A stretch of DNA of 64,000 nt from Croceitalea dokdonensis DOKDO 023 (GTDB lineage Bacteria; Bacteroidota; Bacteroidia; Flavobacteriales; Flavobacteriaceae). The stretch lies in contig NZ_LDJX01000003.1 in assembly GCF_001306415.1 (NCBI RefSeq), forward strand, positions 372,001-436,000, read 5' to 3'. Below are positions 15,388-24,653 of the stretch, in pieces. Position 1 is the first letter of the stretch, and each line of letters opens with the position of its first letter. The notes under the pieces were generated by a model. It was not told the origin of the DNA. It searched no databases and worked only from the letters and a program-made list of their open reading frames with translations. The translations under genes were made by a program, and so were the position numbers.

Positions 15388-17808
15388 TTACAATTCCACC
15401 TGGGCGCTTTGCCTAATATCCCTTGAAGAAGCTCCTACCTTAATTTTATAGGCTCCTTTTTCCAAAGTCCAGCCGTTGGTAGCCTCGTTCCAGTACCGTA
15501 ATTCTTTAACGGGAATTTGAATTAAAATACTGTCTACGGCTTCGGGCTGTAGCAACGTAGTTTTGGTAAAACCCTTCAATTCTTGAATAGGTCGGTCGAT
15601 GATTGAATTCAGTTTTTCAGCATATATCTGTACGATTTCCTTCCCTGGAACTTTACCCATATTTTTTACGGTCATGGCAATGTTTAAGGTGTCATTTTCA
15701 GTCACTACCTCCAAATTCCCATATTCAAAATCGGTATAACTCAAACCGAATCCAAAGGGGTAGGACACGTCTAAATTGGCTTTGTCAAAATGGCGATAGC
15801 CCACATAAATACCTTCCCTATATTCGGTATAATCCTCATCTTTTACCCATTGCGCTTCCGATTTTTCGTCTGGTGGAAATATTAAGTTTTTCATCATCCC
15901 TGGAACGCTCATCATCTTAGGGTTTTTAGGGAAATTGGCATGGGAGGCATGGTCGCTCAAATTCACGGGAAAGGTCATGGGAAGCTTTCCACTAGGGCTT
16001 ATGTTACCACTTAAAATGTCGGTCACGGAATTCCCTCCCTCTTGTCCTCCCTGCCATGCCAGCAGGATAGCATCCGGTTGGTCTTTCCAAGAGGCCGTTT
16101 CAATCACCCCGCCAATATTTAGCACAACGATCAGCTTTTTGTCCGCTGCATGGTACGCTTTGGTTAAAGAGGTAATTAAGGCTTTTTCAATATCGGTCAG
16201 TAAAAAATCGTCAACCTCTTTCCGGTCACCGCCTTCTCCGGCATTCCGCCCCACGGTAAAAATCCCTACATCAGAGCTGGATACGATTTCTTCCAGTTGC
16301 TCCTGGGTATACCTTAACTCTGGAGGTGAAAAGGGAGTGAAAATGGCATTCACGCCCTCTGGTTTTTTGAACCCCTCGGCATTGGCATTCCTATGGGCTT
16401 CAAAAGCTTTTTTACCTGCTAGGTTAATTTCAAAACCCGCGTTTTGCAAGCCTTGTTCCAAAGAAATGGAATACGCTTCATTCACGTCTCCGGAGCCTGT
16501 TCCACCGGCGATAAACCCATAAGAGGTAACCCCAAGAAGTGCCACATTTTTAATGTTCTTTAGGGGTAGGGCATCGTTGTTTTTTAAAAGGACCATCCCT
16601 TCTGTCGCTGAATTTCTGGTAATTTCAGCATGCTTTTTTAAATCGGGATTTTCTTGATAGTTATAATCCTGCATTTTTTTCGATTTAAAGATTAAGGTCA
16701 AGATTCGTGTTGCGGCACGGTCAATATCGGCCTCACTCAAACTTCCATTTTCCGAGGCCTCGATTAGGGCATCCCATTGGCGTTTGGTGCCAGGCTCCAA
16801 TAGATCATTACCGGACGCAATCTGTGCAGGTGGATTTTTGCCTCCGAACCAATCGGTCATGACCAAGCCCTTAAATCCCCATTCATCCCTCAAGATTTCA
16901 GTCAACAATTCCCTATTTTCAGAGGCATAGGTGCCGTTGATTTTATTGTAAGAGGACATCATGGTCCAAGGTTGTGAACGCTCCACGATATGCTCAAAAC
17001 CTTTTAAATAGATTTCGCGTAAGGCACGGTCAGATACCCGTGCATCGTTTACAAAACGTTCTGTCTCTTGATTGTTCACCACAAAGTGTTTTACGGAAGT
17101 ACCCACACCGTTGCTTTCAATACCGTTGACAATGGCCGCCCCCATAAATCCAGAAAGCAATGGGTCTTCTGAAAAGTACTCAAAATTACGTCCACATAAT
17201 GGGTGTCTATGGATATTGGCCCCTGGCCCTAAAATTACGTCAATACCATATTCCAACGCTTCATTTCCCATGGCATTTCCTACCTCATAAATCAAATCTT
17301 CATTCCAAGAGGAAGCCAATAAGGTGGCAATGGGGAAAGCGGTGCAATAATAGGTGCGTTCTTCTCCTTCCCGCTCAGGAAGAATACGTAGACCTGCTGG
17401 CCCGTCTGAAAGATATAACGTGGGGAGCCCCAAGCGTGGGGTTGGAACAACAGTTCCCACAGCTCCCGGAATACCACCCGGTTCCCCCTGCCCCATGGCC
17501 GAAGCAATGCCGGAACCTTTGAGCAAGTGTATTTTTTCCTCAAGGGTCATTTGGGACAGGGCGTCTGCCACGCGAACATCCAAAGGGTTACGGTGGTCTT
17601 CGTAGCGGTCTAGGGTTCCGTTTCCATTACGGTCCAAAAAAGACTGGCCGCCAACGTTTATTTTACTGAAGTCCCTGACTTCTTTATATTCCTCCTCAAA
17701 AGTTAAAAAAGTGCTGTTGAAGTATTGATAGCCGATAAATGCAGTTAGTACACATAAGAGGAGTATGGTTCCAATAATCTTAAGCAATACTATAAATCTT
17801 CGCTTCAT
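15388..17808 (-). CDS. Glycoside hydrolase family 3 enzyme, membrane anchored
   Basis: The 806-residue protein has an uncleaved-looking N-terminal membrane helix (residues 7-27), then a GH3 TIM-barrel domain with KHFVVNNQE (about 240) and GLVMTDWFGG (nucleophile Asp319), the alpha/beta sandwich domain (VAVALLGVTSYGF-type start, FTVGRNAGEGGDR), and a C-terminal fibronectin-III-like domain (YPFGFGLSYTDF onward). Residues 59-71 form an EF-hand-like calcium loop (DRNGNGTLDRYED) before the barrel. It would cleave beta-linked glucosides or xylosides in the periplasm; the substrate is not determined. It is divergent from an MFS transporter gene, which might import the product. Confidence 0.92.
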   Translation of the reverse strand: MKRRFIVLLKIIGTILLLCVLTAFIGYQYFNSTFLTFEEEYKEVRDFSKINVGGQSFLDRNGNGTLDRYEDHRNPLDVRVADALSQMTLEEKIHLLKGSGIASAMGQGEPGGIPGAVGTVVPTPRLGLPTLYLSDGPAGLRILPEREGEERTYYCTAFPIATLLASSWNEDLIYEVGNAMGNEALEYGIDVILGPGANIHRHPLCGRNFEYFSEDPLLSGFMGAAIVNGIESNGVGTSVKHFVVNNQETERFVNDARVSDRALREIYLKGFEHIVERSQPWTMMSSYNKINGTYASENRELLTEILRDEWGFKGLVMTDWFGGKNPPAQIASGNDLLEPGTKRQWDALIEASENGSLSEADIDRAATRILTLIFKSKKMQDYNYQENPDLKKHAEITRNSATEGMVLLKNNDALPLKNIKNVALLGVTSYGFIAGGTGSGDVNEAYSISLEQGLQNAGFEINLAGKKAFEAHRNANAEGFKKPEGVNAIFTPFSPPELRYTQEQLEEIVSSSDVGIFTVGRNAGEGGDRKEVDDFLLTDIEKALITSLTKAYHAADKKLIVVLNIGGVIETASWKDQPDAILLAWQGGQEGGNSVTDILSGNISPSGKLPMTFPVNLSDHASHANFPKNPKMMSVPGMMKNLIFPPDEKSEAQWVKDEDYTEYREGIYVGYRHFDKANLDVSYPFGFGLSYTDFEYGNLEVVTENDTLNIAMTVKNMGKVPGKEIVQIYAEKLNSIIDRPIQELKGFTKTTLLQPEAVDSILIQIPVKELRYWNEATNGWTLEKGAYKIKVGASSRDIRQSAQVEL

Positions 17809-18015
17809 CTTGGTTGTTGGATTGATTTGGTTAAAATTCGATCTGCCTCATGGCCTACTAAGATACTTGTTTCTTTTGGTAAGCCATTTCATTTTTTATG
17901 GGGCGGTAACCTAAGGGTGTACAGGAAGCTGATTAAAGTGATTTGGAGGGAAATGCATATTGTTTGTGAGTCTTGTGGTTTTGATGCGTATCTTGATTCC
18001 GAATAAATATAAAGG

Positions 18016-19170
18016 TTGAAATCACAAAAATATACCCTGCCCATTATTGTTTTGGCGCAGTTTTGCTGTACCTCTTTATGGTTTGCAAGCAACGCGGTGA
18101 TTTTGGAATTGGGGAGTGCTTTTGGTTTGGAAAATAGTGCATTGGCCAACTTAACGTCTGCCGTACAGTTGGGATTTATCCTAGGCACCTTGGTTTTCGC
18201 CATTTTTATGATAACGGACCGTTTTTCACCTTCAAAAGTTTTTTTTGCCTGCGCCAGTATTGGGGCCTTGTTCAATTTGGCGTTACTGTGGAATGGAAAT
18301 GAACTGACCACGCTGTTGGGTTCAAGATTTGCAACTGGATTCTTTCTTGCGGGCATTTACCCAGTAGGGATGAAAATAGCTGCGGATTACTTTGATACCG
18401 GTTTGGGGAGGTCACTAGGGTATTTGGTAGGTGCTTTGGTGGTAGGCACTTCCTTTCCGCATGCATTAAAGGGGCTGGGTGTGGACATTCCTTGGACGTT
18501 TGTTGTGGCAACAACCTCTGGTTTAGCGGTATTGGGTGGGTTGCTCATCTTGTTTGTGCCAAATGGACCGTACCGAAAACCAAGTCAAAAACTAAATTTC
18601 AGTAGTTTTTTCTCTGTTTTTAAGCTGCCTAAATTTAGGGCTGCGGCCTTTGGTTATTTTGGACATATGTGGGAGCTATATACGTTTTGGGCCTTTGTTC
18701 CCTTACTATTGGCTTTACATTCAAAAACACATGGAAACACTTTTTCTATCTCTTTTTGGAGTTTTATCGTTATTGCCGTGGGCGGATTGGCCTGTGTCCT
18801 TGGTGGCTATCTTTCCCAACGTTTTGGAATAAAAAAAGTGGCATTGGTAGCACTTGCTTTGTCTGGTCTTTGTTGTTTACTTTCGCCGGTAATGCTAACC
18901 ATGGCAAATAGTATTGGTTTTTTACTGTTTCTATGTTTTTGGGGAATGGTGGTCATTGCAGATTCCCCACTATTTTCAACCTTAGTGGCAAGCAATGCGG
19001 ACCCTAGGCTAAAAGGAACGGCACTCACCATTGTGAATTGTATAGGTTTTGCCATAACTATTGTAAGTATTCAATTCATGGGTGTGGTACAACAGTTGCT
19101 GCCAGAAATGTACAGTTATATGGTTTTGGCAATAGGGCCTGTGCTGGGATTTAGAGCCGCTATCAAGTAG
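18016..19170 (+). CDS. MFS transporter
   Basis: The 384-residue protein has 11-12 hydrophobic helices. The loop between helices 2 and 3 carries DRFSPSKVFF, and the motif RFATGFFLAGIYPVGMKIAADYF resembles MFS sugar or drug transporters. The best start is TTG at 18016 (MKSQKYTLPIIV), because no ATG lies near the beginning of the first helix. Substrate is unknown. It is divergent from the GH3 gene with about 200 nt between them, so shared control is possible. Confidence 0.82.
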   Translation: MKSQKYTLPIIVLAQFCCTSLWFASNAVILELGSAFGLENSALANLTSAVQLGFILGTLVFAIFMITDRFSPSKVFFACASIGALFNLALLWNGNELTTLLGSRFATGFFLAGIYPVGMKIAADYFDTGLGRSLGYLVGALVVGTSFPHALKGLGVDIPWTFVVATTSGLAVLGGLLILFVPNGPYRKPSQKLNFSSFFSVFKLPKFRAAAFGYFGHMWELYTFWAFVPLLLALHSKTHGNTFSISFWSFIVIAVGGLACVLGGYLSQRFGIKKVALVALALSGLCCLLSPVMLTMANSIGFLLFLCFWGMVVIADSPLFSTLVASNADPRLKGTALTIVNCIGFAITIVSIQFMGVVQQLLPEMYSYMVLAIGPVLGFRAAIK

Positions 19171-19245
19171 GACGGGCCTAAGCTTAAAGACAATACGGCC
19201 TACATCAAGTAGGTATGGAAATCAATCGTTTCTTTAATTATTGAA

Positions 19246-19380
19246 TGATTTATCATGCATTAAATCTATTTATATCCATTAATGATTGATATTTCATACT
19301 TAGAATTATTTTAATTGATTACATTTGAATGATATTTCATACGTTATATAATTTATTAGCTCATAATGACTGATATTTCA
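19246..19380 (+). promoter_or_regulatory. Four regularly spaced operator-like sites before and into hipB
   Basis: The inverted repeat TGA-N4-TCA occurs four times: 19246-19255, 19287-19296, 19330-19339 and 19371-19380. Start-to-start distances are 41, 43 and 41 nt, about four helical turns each, so all sites face the same side of the DNA. Three of the four share the longer core TGATATTTCATA; the first is TGATTTATCATG. The last site covers codons 2-5 of hipB. HipB repressors bind several such sites in front of their own operon, so autoregulation of hipBA is the natural reading. Confidence 0.7.
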
Positions 19381-19716
19381 TATAAAATAAATAATAAATT
19401 AAGTGATGTAGCCATTGAAAAGGCTATAGGCCATTTTATTCGCCATACCAGAAAGCAGCAACACAGGAAACAGGCCGATGTTGCTAAAGCCGCACAAATC
19501 AGTAGGTCTACCCTAAGTTTACTGGAACGAGGGGAAACCGTTACCCTAAGCACCTTGATAAAGGTTTTGAGGGTATTGGATGAGTTGCAAACGTTGCAAG
19601 CCTTTGAAGTAAAGCAGCAGCTTAGTCCGCTTGCCTTGGCCAAACTTCAGAAAAAAGAACGGCAACGTATTCGCGAAAGTGGCACCAACCTAAACGATAA
19701 CGGAACAACTTGGTGA
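19366..19716 (+). CDS. hipB: HipB-like antitoxin, XRE-family DNA-binding protein
   Basis: The 116-residue protein has a helix-turn-helix of the Cro/CI type (FIRHTRKQQHRKQADVAKAA, then ISRSTLSLLERGETVTLSTL) and an extended charged C-terminus. Immediately downstream and nearly overlapping is hipA, so it is the antitoxin and transcriptional repressor of a type II module that neutralises the HipA kinase by complex formation. Four operator-like repeats lie across its promoter and first codons. Confidence 0.9.
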   Translation: MTDISYKINNKLSDVAIEKAIGHFIRHTRKQQHRKQADVAKAAQISRSTLSLLERGETVTLSTLIKVLRVLDELQTLQAFEVKQQLSPLALAKLQKKERQRIRESGTNLNDNGTTW

Positions 19717-19718
19717 TT

Positions 19719-21020
19719 ATGGATACTGCATTTGTGAAAATCTGGGGAGAAGTTGTGGGCGCCGTTACCTGGGACACTGCCCAACAATTGGCATTTTTTG
19801 AATACGAACCCAATTTTTTATCCAAAGGCTGGGATTTGGCGCCTATAAAGATGCCATTAAAACAAGGTTCACGCGTTTATAGTTTTCCGGAACTTCGCAG
19901 TAGGACTGATGCCCTAAGTGATACCTTCAAGGGCCTTCCAGGTTTACTTGCGGACAGTCTGCCCGATAATTATGGAAATCAGTTGATCAATATATGGCTC
20001 GCCCAACAGGGAAGATTGCCAGAATCCATGAACCCGGTGGAGAAACTCTGCTTTATAGGTATCCGTGGTGTAGGTGCCCTAGAATTTGAACCTGCCACGC
20101 CAAAAACCAAGAAAACCAGTTTTGATATTGATATGGAAAGTCTGGTGACCATTTCCCGTGAAATGTTGGAAAAAAGAGAGGCGTTTACCACGGACTTGAC
20201 CAATGAAACGCAACAGGCCGTGACCGATATTTTAAAAATAGGGACTTCTGCCGGAGGTGCGCGACCAAAAGCGGTTATTGCGTACAATGAAAAAACCGGG
20301 AAAATACGATCGGGACAGGCCAATGCACCACAAGGTTATGAACACTGGCTCATTAAGCTGGATGGGGTGAGCGAAGTACAATTAGGGGATACCCAAGGAT
20401 ACGGAAGGGTAGAGATGGCCTATTACCTTATGGCCAAAGACTGTGGTATTGAAATGACGGAATGTCGTCTGCTTGAGGAAAACAAACGGGCACATTTTAT
20501 GACCAAACGGTTTGACAGGGCGGGCGGGCGCACCAAACACCATATGCAAACCTGGTGTGCCATGGAGCATTACGATTTTAACGACATAAGAAGTTATAGT
20601 TACGAGCAGCTTTTCCAGACCCTAAGAAAGCTGGGACTTCATTATGATGCCGCAGCGCAGCTTTTTAGAAGAATGGTCTTTAACGTTATGGCAAGGAACT
20701 GTGACGACCATACCAAGAATTTTGCCTTTATCTTAAAAAAGGGCGAAGCTTGGAAATTGGCCCCAGCCTATGACATTTGTTACGCCTACAGACCGGATAG
20801 CTATTGGGTAAGCCAGCATACGTTGAGTATTAATGGTAAACGGGATAACATAACCCCAACGGACATGCTCACCATTGCCCGGTCCATGAACATTAGAAAG
20901 GCAAAGGAAATTATAGAGGAAGTACGTGATGTAGTCTCCAATTGGATGCATTATGCCAACCAACTGCAGGTGGCTCCCAACAAGCGGGACATGATTGCAA
21001 GGAATCTGTCCTTGCCCTAG
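19719..21020 (+). CDS. hipA: HipA-like serine/threonine kinase toxin
   Basis: The toxin of the hipBA module is a cytoplasmic Ser/Thr kinase; the E. coli protein phosphorylates glutamyl-tRNA synthetase and causes growth arrest. Visible landmarks are the N-terminal subdomain ending GLPGLLADSLPDNYGN, the phosphate-loop region GTSAGGARPKA (about 175-185, where E. coli HipA carries its autophosphorylated serine), the catalytic NCDDHTKN (about 327-334) and the metal-binding APAYDICY. All catalytic residues seem present. The ATG at 19719 is 2 nt after the hipB stop; a GTG at 19713 would overlap it. A hairpin (21027-21050) follows the stop. Confidence 0.92.
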   Translation: MDTAFVKIWGEVVGAVTWDTAQQLAFFEYEPNFLSKGWDLAPIKMPLKQGSRVYSFPELRSRTDALSDTFKGLPGLLADSLPDNYGNQLINIWLAQQGRLPESMNPVEKLCFIGIRGVGALEFEPATPKTKKTSFDIDMESLVTISREMLEKREAFTTDLTNETQQAVTDILKIGTSAGGARPKAVIAYNEKTGKIRSGQANAPQGYEHWLIKLDGVSEVQLGDTQGYGRVEMAYYLMAKDCGIEMTECRLLEENKRAHFMTKRFDRAGGRTKHHMQTWCAMEHYDFNDIRSYSYEQLFQTLRKLGLHYDAAAQLFRRMVFNVMARNCDDHTKNFAFILKKGEAWKLAPAYDICYAYRPDSYWVSQHTLSINGKRDNITPTDMLTIARSMNIRKAKEIIEEVRDVVSNWMHYANQLQVAPNKRDMIARNLSLP

Positions 21021-21393
21021 GGTGTGCCCCTATTTTTTGGTGGATAGGGGAATCTTGTGCCCAAACCTAACTGCCTTCCATTCCAAGGTATTCCATAAAC
21101 TAAAAAAGGCCTTGTTTAACACAAGACCCTTTTACGAGAACACTATATGAAAATGAAAAAATTTACTTTCTGATTTATTACGTGGTAAATGTAGGCAGGG
21201 AACCCGTCCTTTTGAAATTATTGTTGTGAAGTAGGGCAGGTTTGTGGTGACGGGTAACTTTTGGGTTGGCATGGAGCTAAAAGGCCTTGCAATTACCCTA
21301 GAGCACTACGCTTATTTTGGCCATAAGGCATTTACGTTGGTTATGGTAGGTTTGGCACGTGAAGTTATAAACGCGGACCTTCCATAAGAAAGG
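21021..21393. other. Intergenic region after hipBA
   Basis: The 373 nt hold a hairpin CCCCTAT (21027-21033)/ATAGGGG (21044-21050) just after the hipA stop and a weaker one around 21102-21134 (CTTGT/ACAAG flanked by A-rich and T-rich runs), which together may terminate hipBA. A tiny frame, MKMKKFTF then stop, begins at about 21147 and looks like a relic of a signal peptide. I see no supported gene or RNA. Confidence 0.45.
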
Positions 21394-22663
21394 TTAGCCA
21401 GCCACTGCCCTAAGGGCATTTACCAAATAATCAATATCCTGTTTTGTAATGTAAATGGCAAAGGACAATCGTAACGCATTGAGCCCATGGCTCCCCATGG
21501 GCCTGCAATCAATTCCGTAGGCCTCCCAAAGTTCTTCTTTGACATCCTTCACTTTTTTGCCTTTGACCTCCACCACTTGGATGCCTGCTGACAATTGGTC
21601 GGGCGCTGGTGTTTTTATGAGGAATCTAGCATCATCCTTAATTTTTGACCGGAAATAGTCTTTGAGTTCATAGGTACGCCGGTGTATTTTTTTGGTGGTT
21701 AAGGTATTGTGGAAATCTACGGCAGCCCCTAGTCCCAAAACTTCGGGTAAATTCCTGGTGTTGTAATTCTCTAGCCTTCGGATACTGGTGTCCATATGGC
21801 CGCGGGCCACCATAAGGGGTTTTAACTTTCTCTGAGATTCCTTTTTTGCATAAAACACCCCAATTCCTTTAGGTGAAAATAGCCATTTATGGGCGCTGGC
21901 AGTATAAAAATCACAGCCCAGTTCATGCAGGTCAATAGCAAACATTCCGGCGGTTTGTGCGCCGTCCACGGCCACTAAAATTCCTTTTTTGTGCGCCATT
22001 TCCGCCACTTGCCTAACCGGTAAAATCATCCCGTTGGTATTTACCATATGGCACATAGAAATTATTTTGGTTCTGGGGGTGATGCTTTTTTTATACACTT
22101 CTACCAGCTCTTCAACAGATTTGGGGATGAGCGGCAGGATGGGCCTTACCAGGGTAATGCCTTTGGTCTCCTGCCAGACCTCCCAGGGAATTCTACCGCT
22201 GGAATGTTCGTGATCGGCAAGAATCACCTCATCCCCGGGCTGTAGGTCAAAACTTCGTGCGATGAGGTTCATCCCTTCGGTGGTATTGTGGATCAACGCA
22301 ATTTCTTCGGCATCAACCGCATAATTCTGCCACTTTTTGTCGTACCTCTTCCTTCGCCTCATCCCAACCGCCCCACATATATCTGGAAGGAAAACCGTCT
22401 AAGGTGTTTCTAAAGGTATTGGTAGCTTGTTGTATGTGGGTTGATGAAGCTCCGAGCGAAGCATTATTGAAGTAATGAAGTCCTTCTGCTAGCTTAAATT
22501 GAGACCTTACAAGTTCCCAGTAGGGTTCGTCACTGGCAGGGGAAGTAATTCCGGTGGTTTCCCAAATGGAACCAAGATCTTTTCCAAACACAGGCAAGGC
22601 CATTGTGCCAACAGCGGCTTTTCCAATGCGTTGCAAAAACGTACGTCTAGAACTTTGGTCCAT
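21394..22663 (-). pseudogene. Class V aminotransferase with Tat signal, frameshifted
   Basis: The 5' frame (22663-22313) starts with a twin-arginine signal (MDQSSRRTFLQRIGKAAVG) and runs into LHYFNNASLGASS and WDEAKEEVRQKVAELCG before a TGA. The 3' frame carries the rest of a PLP-dependent class V aminotransferase (isopenicillin-N epimerase/cysteine desulfurase group): IALIHNTTEGMN, AVDGAQTAG and the lysine region YTASAHKWLFSPKG. The join is at about 22318-22326, where GAATTATGCGGTTGAT needs a one-base shift. Without the shift the product would be about 420 residues, normal for the family. It may be a recent pseudogene or an assembly error. Confidence 0.8.
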
Positions 22664-22917
22664 AACAATTTTTAACGGAGAATATCCCTAAAAATACATG
22701 GAATTGATGGAATACGGGGGTGGAAAGTTAAAAACCTGAAATAGGGTACCTTTAACGATGTTGGTCCTTAGGAAGCTTAAGGGTACGCAAAAAACTCCCG
22801 ATAATGTACAACGGAAAGGATAGGAATTAGCATCCAAAACCCTGCAGTTGGCCCTATACTATCCAGCAGTTTATTTCTAAAGGCACTCAAAGCTACCCAA
22901 AGGCGGTTGACATGATG

Positions 22918-24096
22918 TTACTTAAATGCCTGATGCCCGGTAATATCGGCGCCTGTAATCAATAAATGGATGTCATGGGTACCCTCGTAGGTGATTACAC
23001 TTTCTAGGTTCATCATATGGCGCATGATGCTATACTCACCGGTAATACCCATACCTCCCAATATTTGTCTTGCCTCCCTGGCAACCTTAATGGCCATTTC
23101 CACATTGTTGCGTTTGGCCATGGAGATTTGTGCCGTGGTAGCTTTTCCTATGTTCTTTAATTGTCCCAAGCGATATGCCAATAGTTGTGCCTTGGTAATT
23201 TCGGTTATCATTTCGGCCAATTTTTTCTGTTGTAGCTGAAAAGCTGCAATAGGTTTTCCAAATTGCATACGCTCCTTTGCATAGCGCAAGGCGGTGTCAT
23301 AGCAATCCATGGCAGCACCAATGGCTCCCCAAGCAATTCCGTATCGAGCAGAATCTAGACAACCAAGAGGGGCACCCAAACCAGATTTATTGGGGAGTAA
23401 ATTCTCTTTAGGAACTTTTACATCCGAGAATATAAGCTCTCCAGTAGCAGAGGCACGAAGCGACCATTTGTTATGGGTCTCTGGAGTGGAAAAGCCTTCC
23501 ATACCCCGTTCCACGATTAGACCATGAATTCGGCCTTCCTCATTCTTTGCCCACACCACGGCAATATCCGCAAAAGGGGAGTTGGAAATCCAGAGTTTGG
23601 CACCGTTCAGTAAATAATGGTCTCCCATATCCTTGTATTTGGTTTCCATACCACCAGGGTTGGAGCCATGGTTGGGCTCTGTTAAACCAAAACAGCCCAT
23701 CCATTCCCCTGTGGCCAATTTGGGTAAATATTTTTTGCGTTGCTCCTCCGTACCATAGGCAAATATAGGATACATCACCAAAGATGATTGTACCGAGGCA
23801 GTGGAGCGTACACCGCTGTCCCCACGTTCTATTTCTTGCATGATGAGTCCGTAGCTTATTTGGTCCAATCCTGCCCCACCATACGCCTCCGGTATGTATG
23901 GGCCAAATGCCCCGATCTCCGCCAAGCCGCCAATAATCTGTTTTGGAAATGCTGCCTTTTGTGCATACTCCTCTATGATGGGGGAGACGTCCCTTTTTAC
24001 CCATTGGCGGGCCGCATCGCGCACCAACAGATGTTCTTCTGATAATAAATCGTCTAGATGGTAATAGTCTGGGGCTTCAAACAGGTCTGGCTTCAT
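22918..24096 (-). CDS. gcdH: Glutaryl-CoA dehydrogenase (acyl-CoA dehydrogenase family)
   Basis: The FAD enzyme oxidises and decarboxylates glutaryl-CoA to crotonyl-CoA in lysine and tryptophan breakdown. The family signatures are CFGLTEPNHGSNPGGMET (FAD/substrate segment) and the C-terminal QILGGMGITGEYSIMRHMMNLE. The catalytic base lies in ITYEGTHDIHLLI, the sequence that separates GCDH from other acyl-CoA dehydrogenases. Length (392) is standard. It stands alone between the broken aminotransferase and a lipoprotein gene. Confidence 0.92.
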   Translation of the reverse strand: MKPDLFEAPDYYHLDDLLSEEHLLVRDAARQWVKRDVSPIIEEYAQKAAFPKQIIGGLAEIGAFGPYIPEAYGGAGLDQISYGLIMQEIERGDSGVRSTASVQSSLVMYPIFAYGTEEQRKKYLPKLATGEWMGCFGLTEPNHGSNPGGMETKYKDMGDHYLLNGAKLWISNSPFADIAVVWAKNEEGRIHGLIVERGMEGFSTPETHNKWSLRASATGELIFSDVKVPKENLLPNKSGLGAPLGCLDSARYGIAWGAIGAAMDCYDTALRYAKERMQFGKPIAAFQLQQKKLAEMITEITKAQLLAYRLGQLKNIGKATTAQISMAKRNNVEMAIKVAREARQILGGMGITGEYSIMRHMMNLESVITYEGTHDIHLLITGADITGHQAFK

Positions 24097-24178
24097 GGCA
24101 ATGGATTTTTATCAAAGATACTAACGAAAACTAACTTTTAACGCAAGTGTTGTGATATGCCTGTAAGGTTTGTATCAC

Positions 24179-24601
24179 CTAATCTATGCGCTCATAAATC
24201 AATCCTGGACCGTCACAAGCCAACCATGTACTGCGTAAACGTTTCTCGTCGTTGTCTAAGATCAGGGTTTCGTTTGCTGTTCCAAAACAGCTACCTACAA
24301 TACCGTTGGCTTCCGTATAATTGAGCAATAGTTGTTTTTCCCCGTTCATTTCCTTGCGCTCAAAACTTCCTGAAGCATTGAGGGTACCGCCATCTGCGGT
24401 CCTTGATTTGGTAAATGTCCCATCTGTACGAAATAGGTAGGATTCTTGCCACTCCATGGATTCTCCTTGGGTAACGCTGCCATCGGAACCGGACATGGAT
24501 ACCAAGCGCCATTCTTGGTTGGTGCTGGCGTCAAAAACCAAACGATCTTCCTTGGAACAGGAAACGATAAAAAATAATAGTAGCACGGTAATGTATCTCA
24601 T
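24179..24601 (-). CDS. Small lipocalin-like lipoprotein
   Basis: A lipoprotein signal (MRYITVLLLFFIVSC, lipidated Cys at about 15) leads a 125-residue mature domain with the pattern of lipocalin-like proteins of this group: WRLVSMSGSDGS, a central FRTDGTFTKSRTADGG strand pair and a GSFERKEMNGEK strand. The function is unknown. The ATG at 24601 is preferred over an upstream start 30 nt away because it begins the signal peptide. It lies 53 nt after trmN6 on the same strand. Confidence 0.72.
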   Translation of the reverse strand: MRYITVLLLFFIVSCSKEDRLVFDASTNQEWRLVSMSGSDGSVTQGESMEWQESYLFRTDGTFTKSRTADGGTLNASGSFERKEMNGEKQLLLNYTEANGIVGSCFGTANETLILDNDEKRLRSTWLACDGPGLIYERID

Positions 24602-24653
24602 AACAACATACTTTACCCTAAGATACCGCATTTGCCAATTTGTTGCGTTAACA

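Noticed and set aside
17889-18356. 155-codon minus-strand open frame
   Set aside because: It overlaps the start of the MFS gene in antisense and has no signal, domain or promoter.
21271-21390. Short open frame starting MELKGLAITLEHY before the aminotransferase
   Set aside because: Fewer than 40 codons, with no family likeness or promoter.
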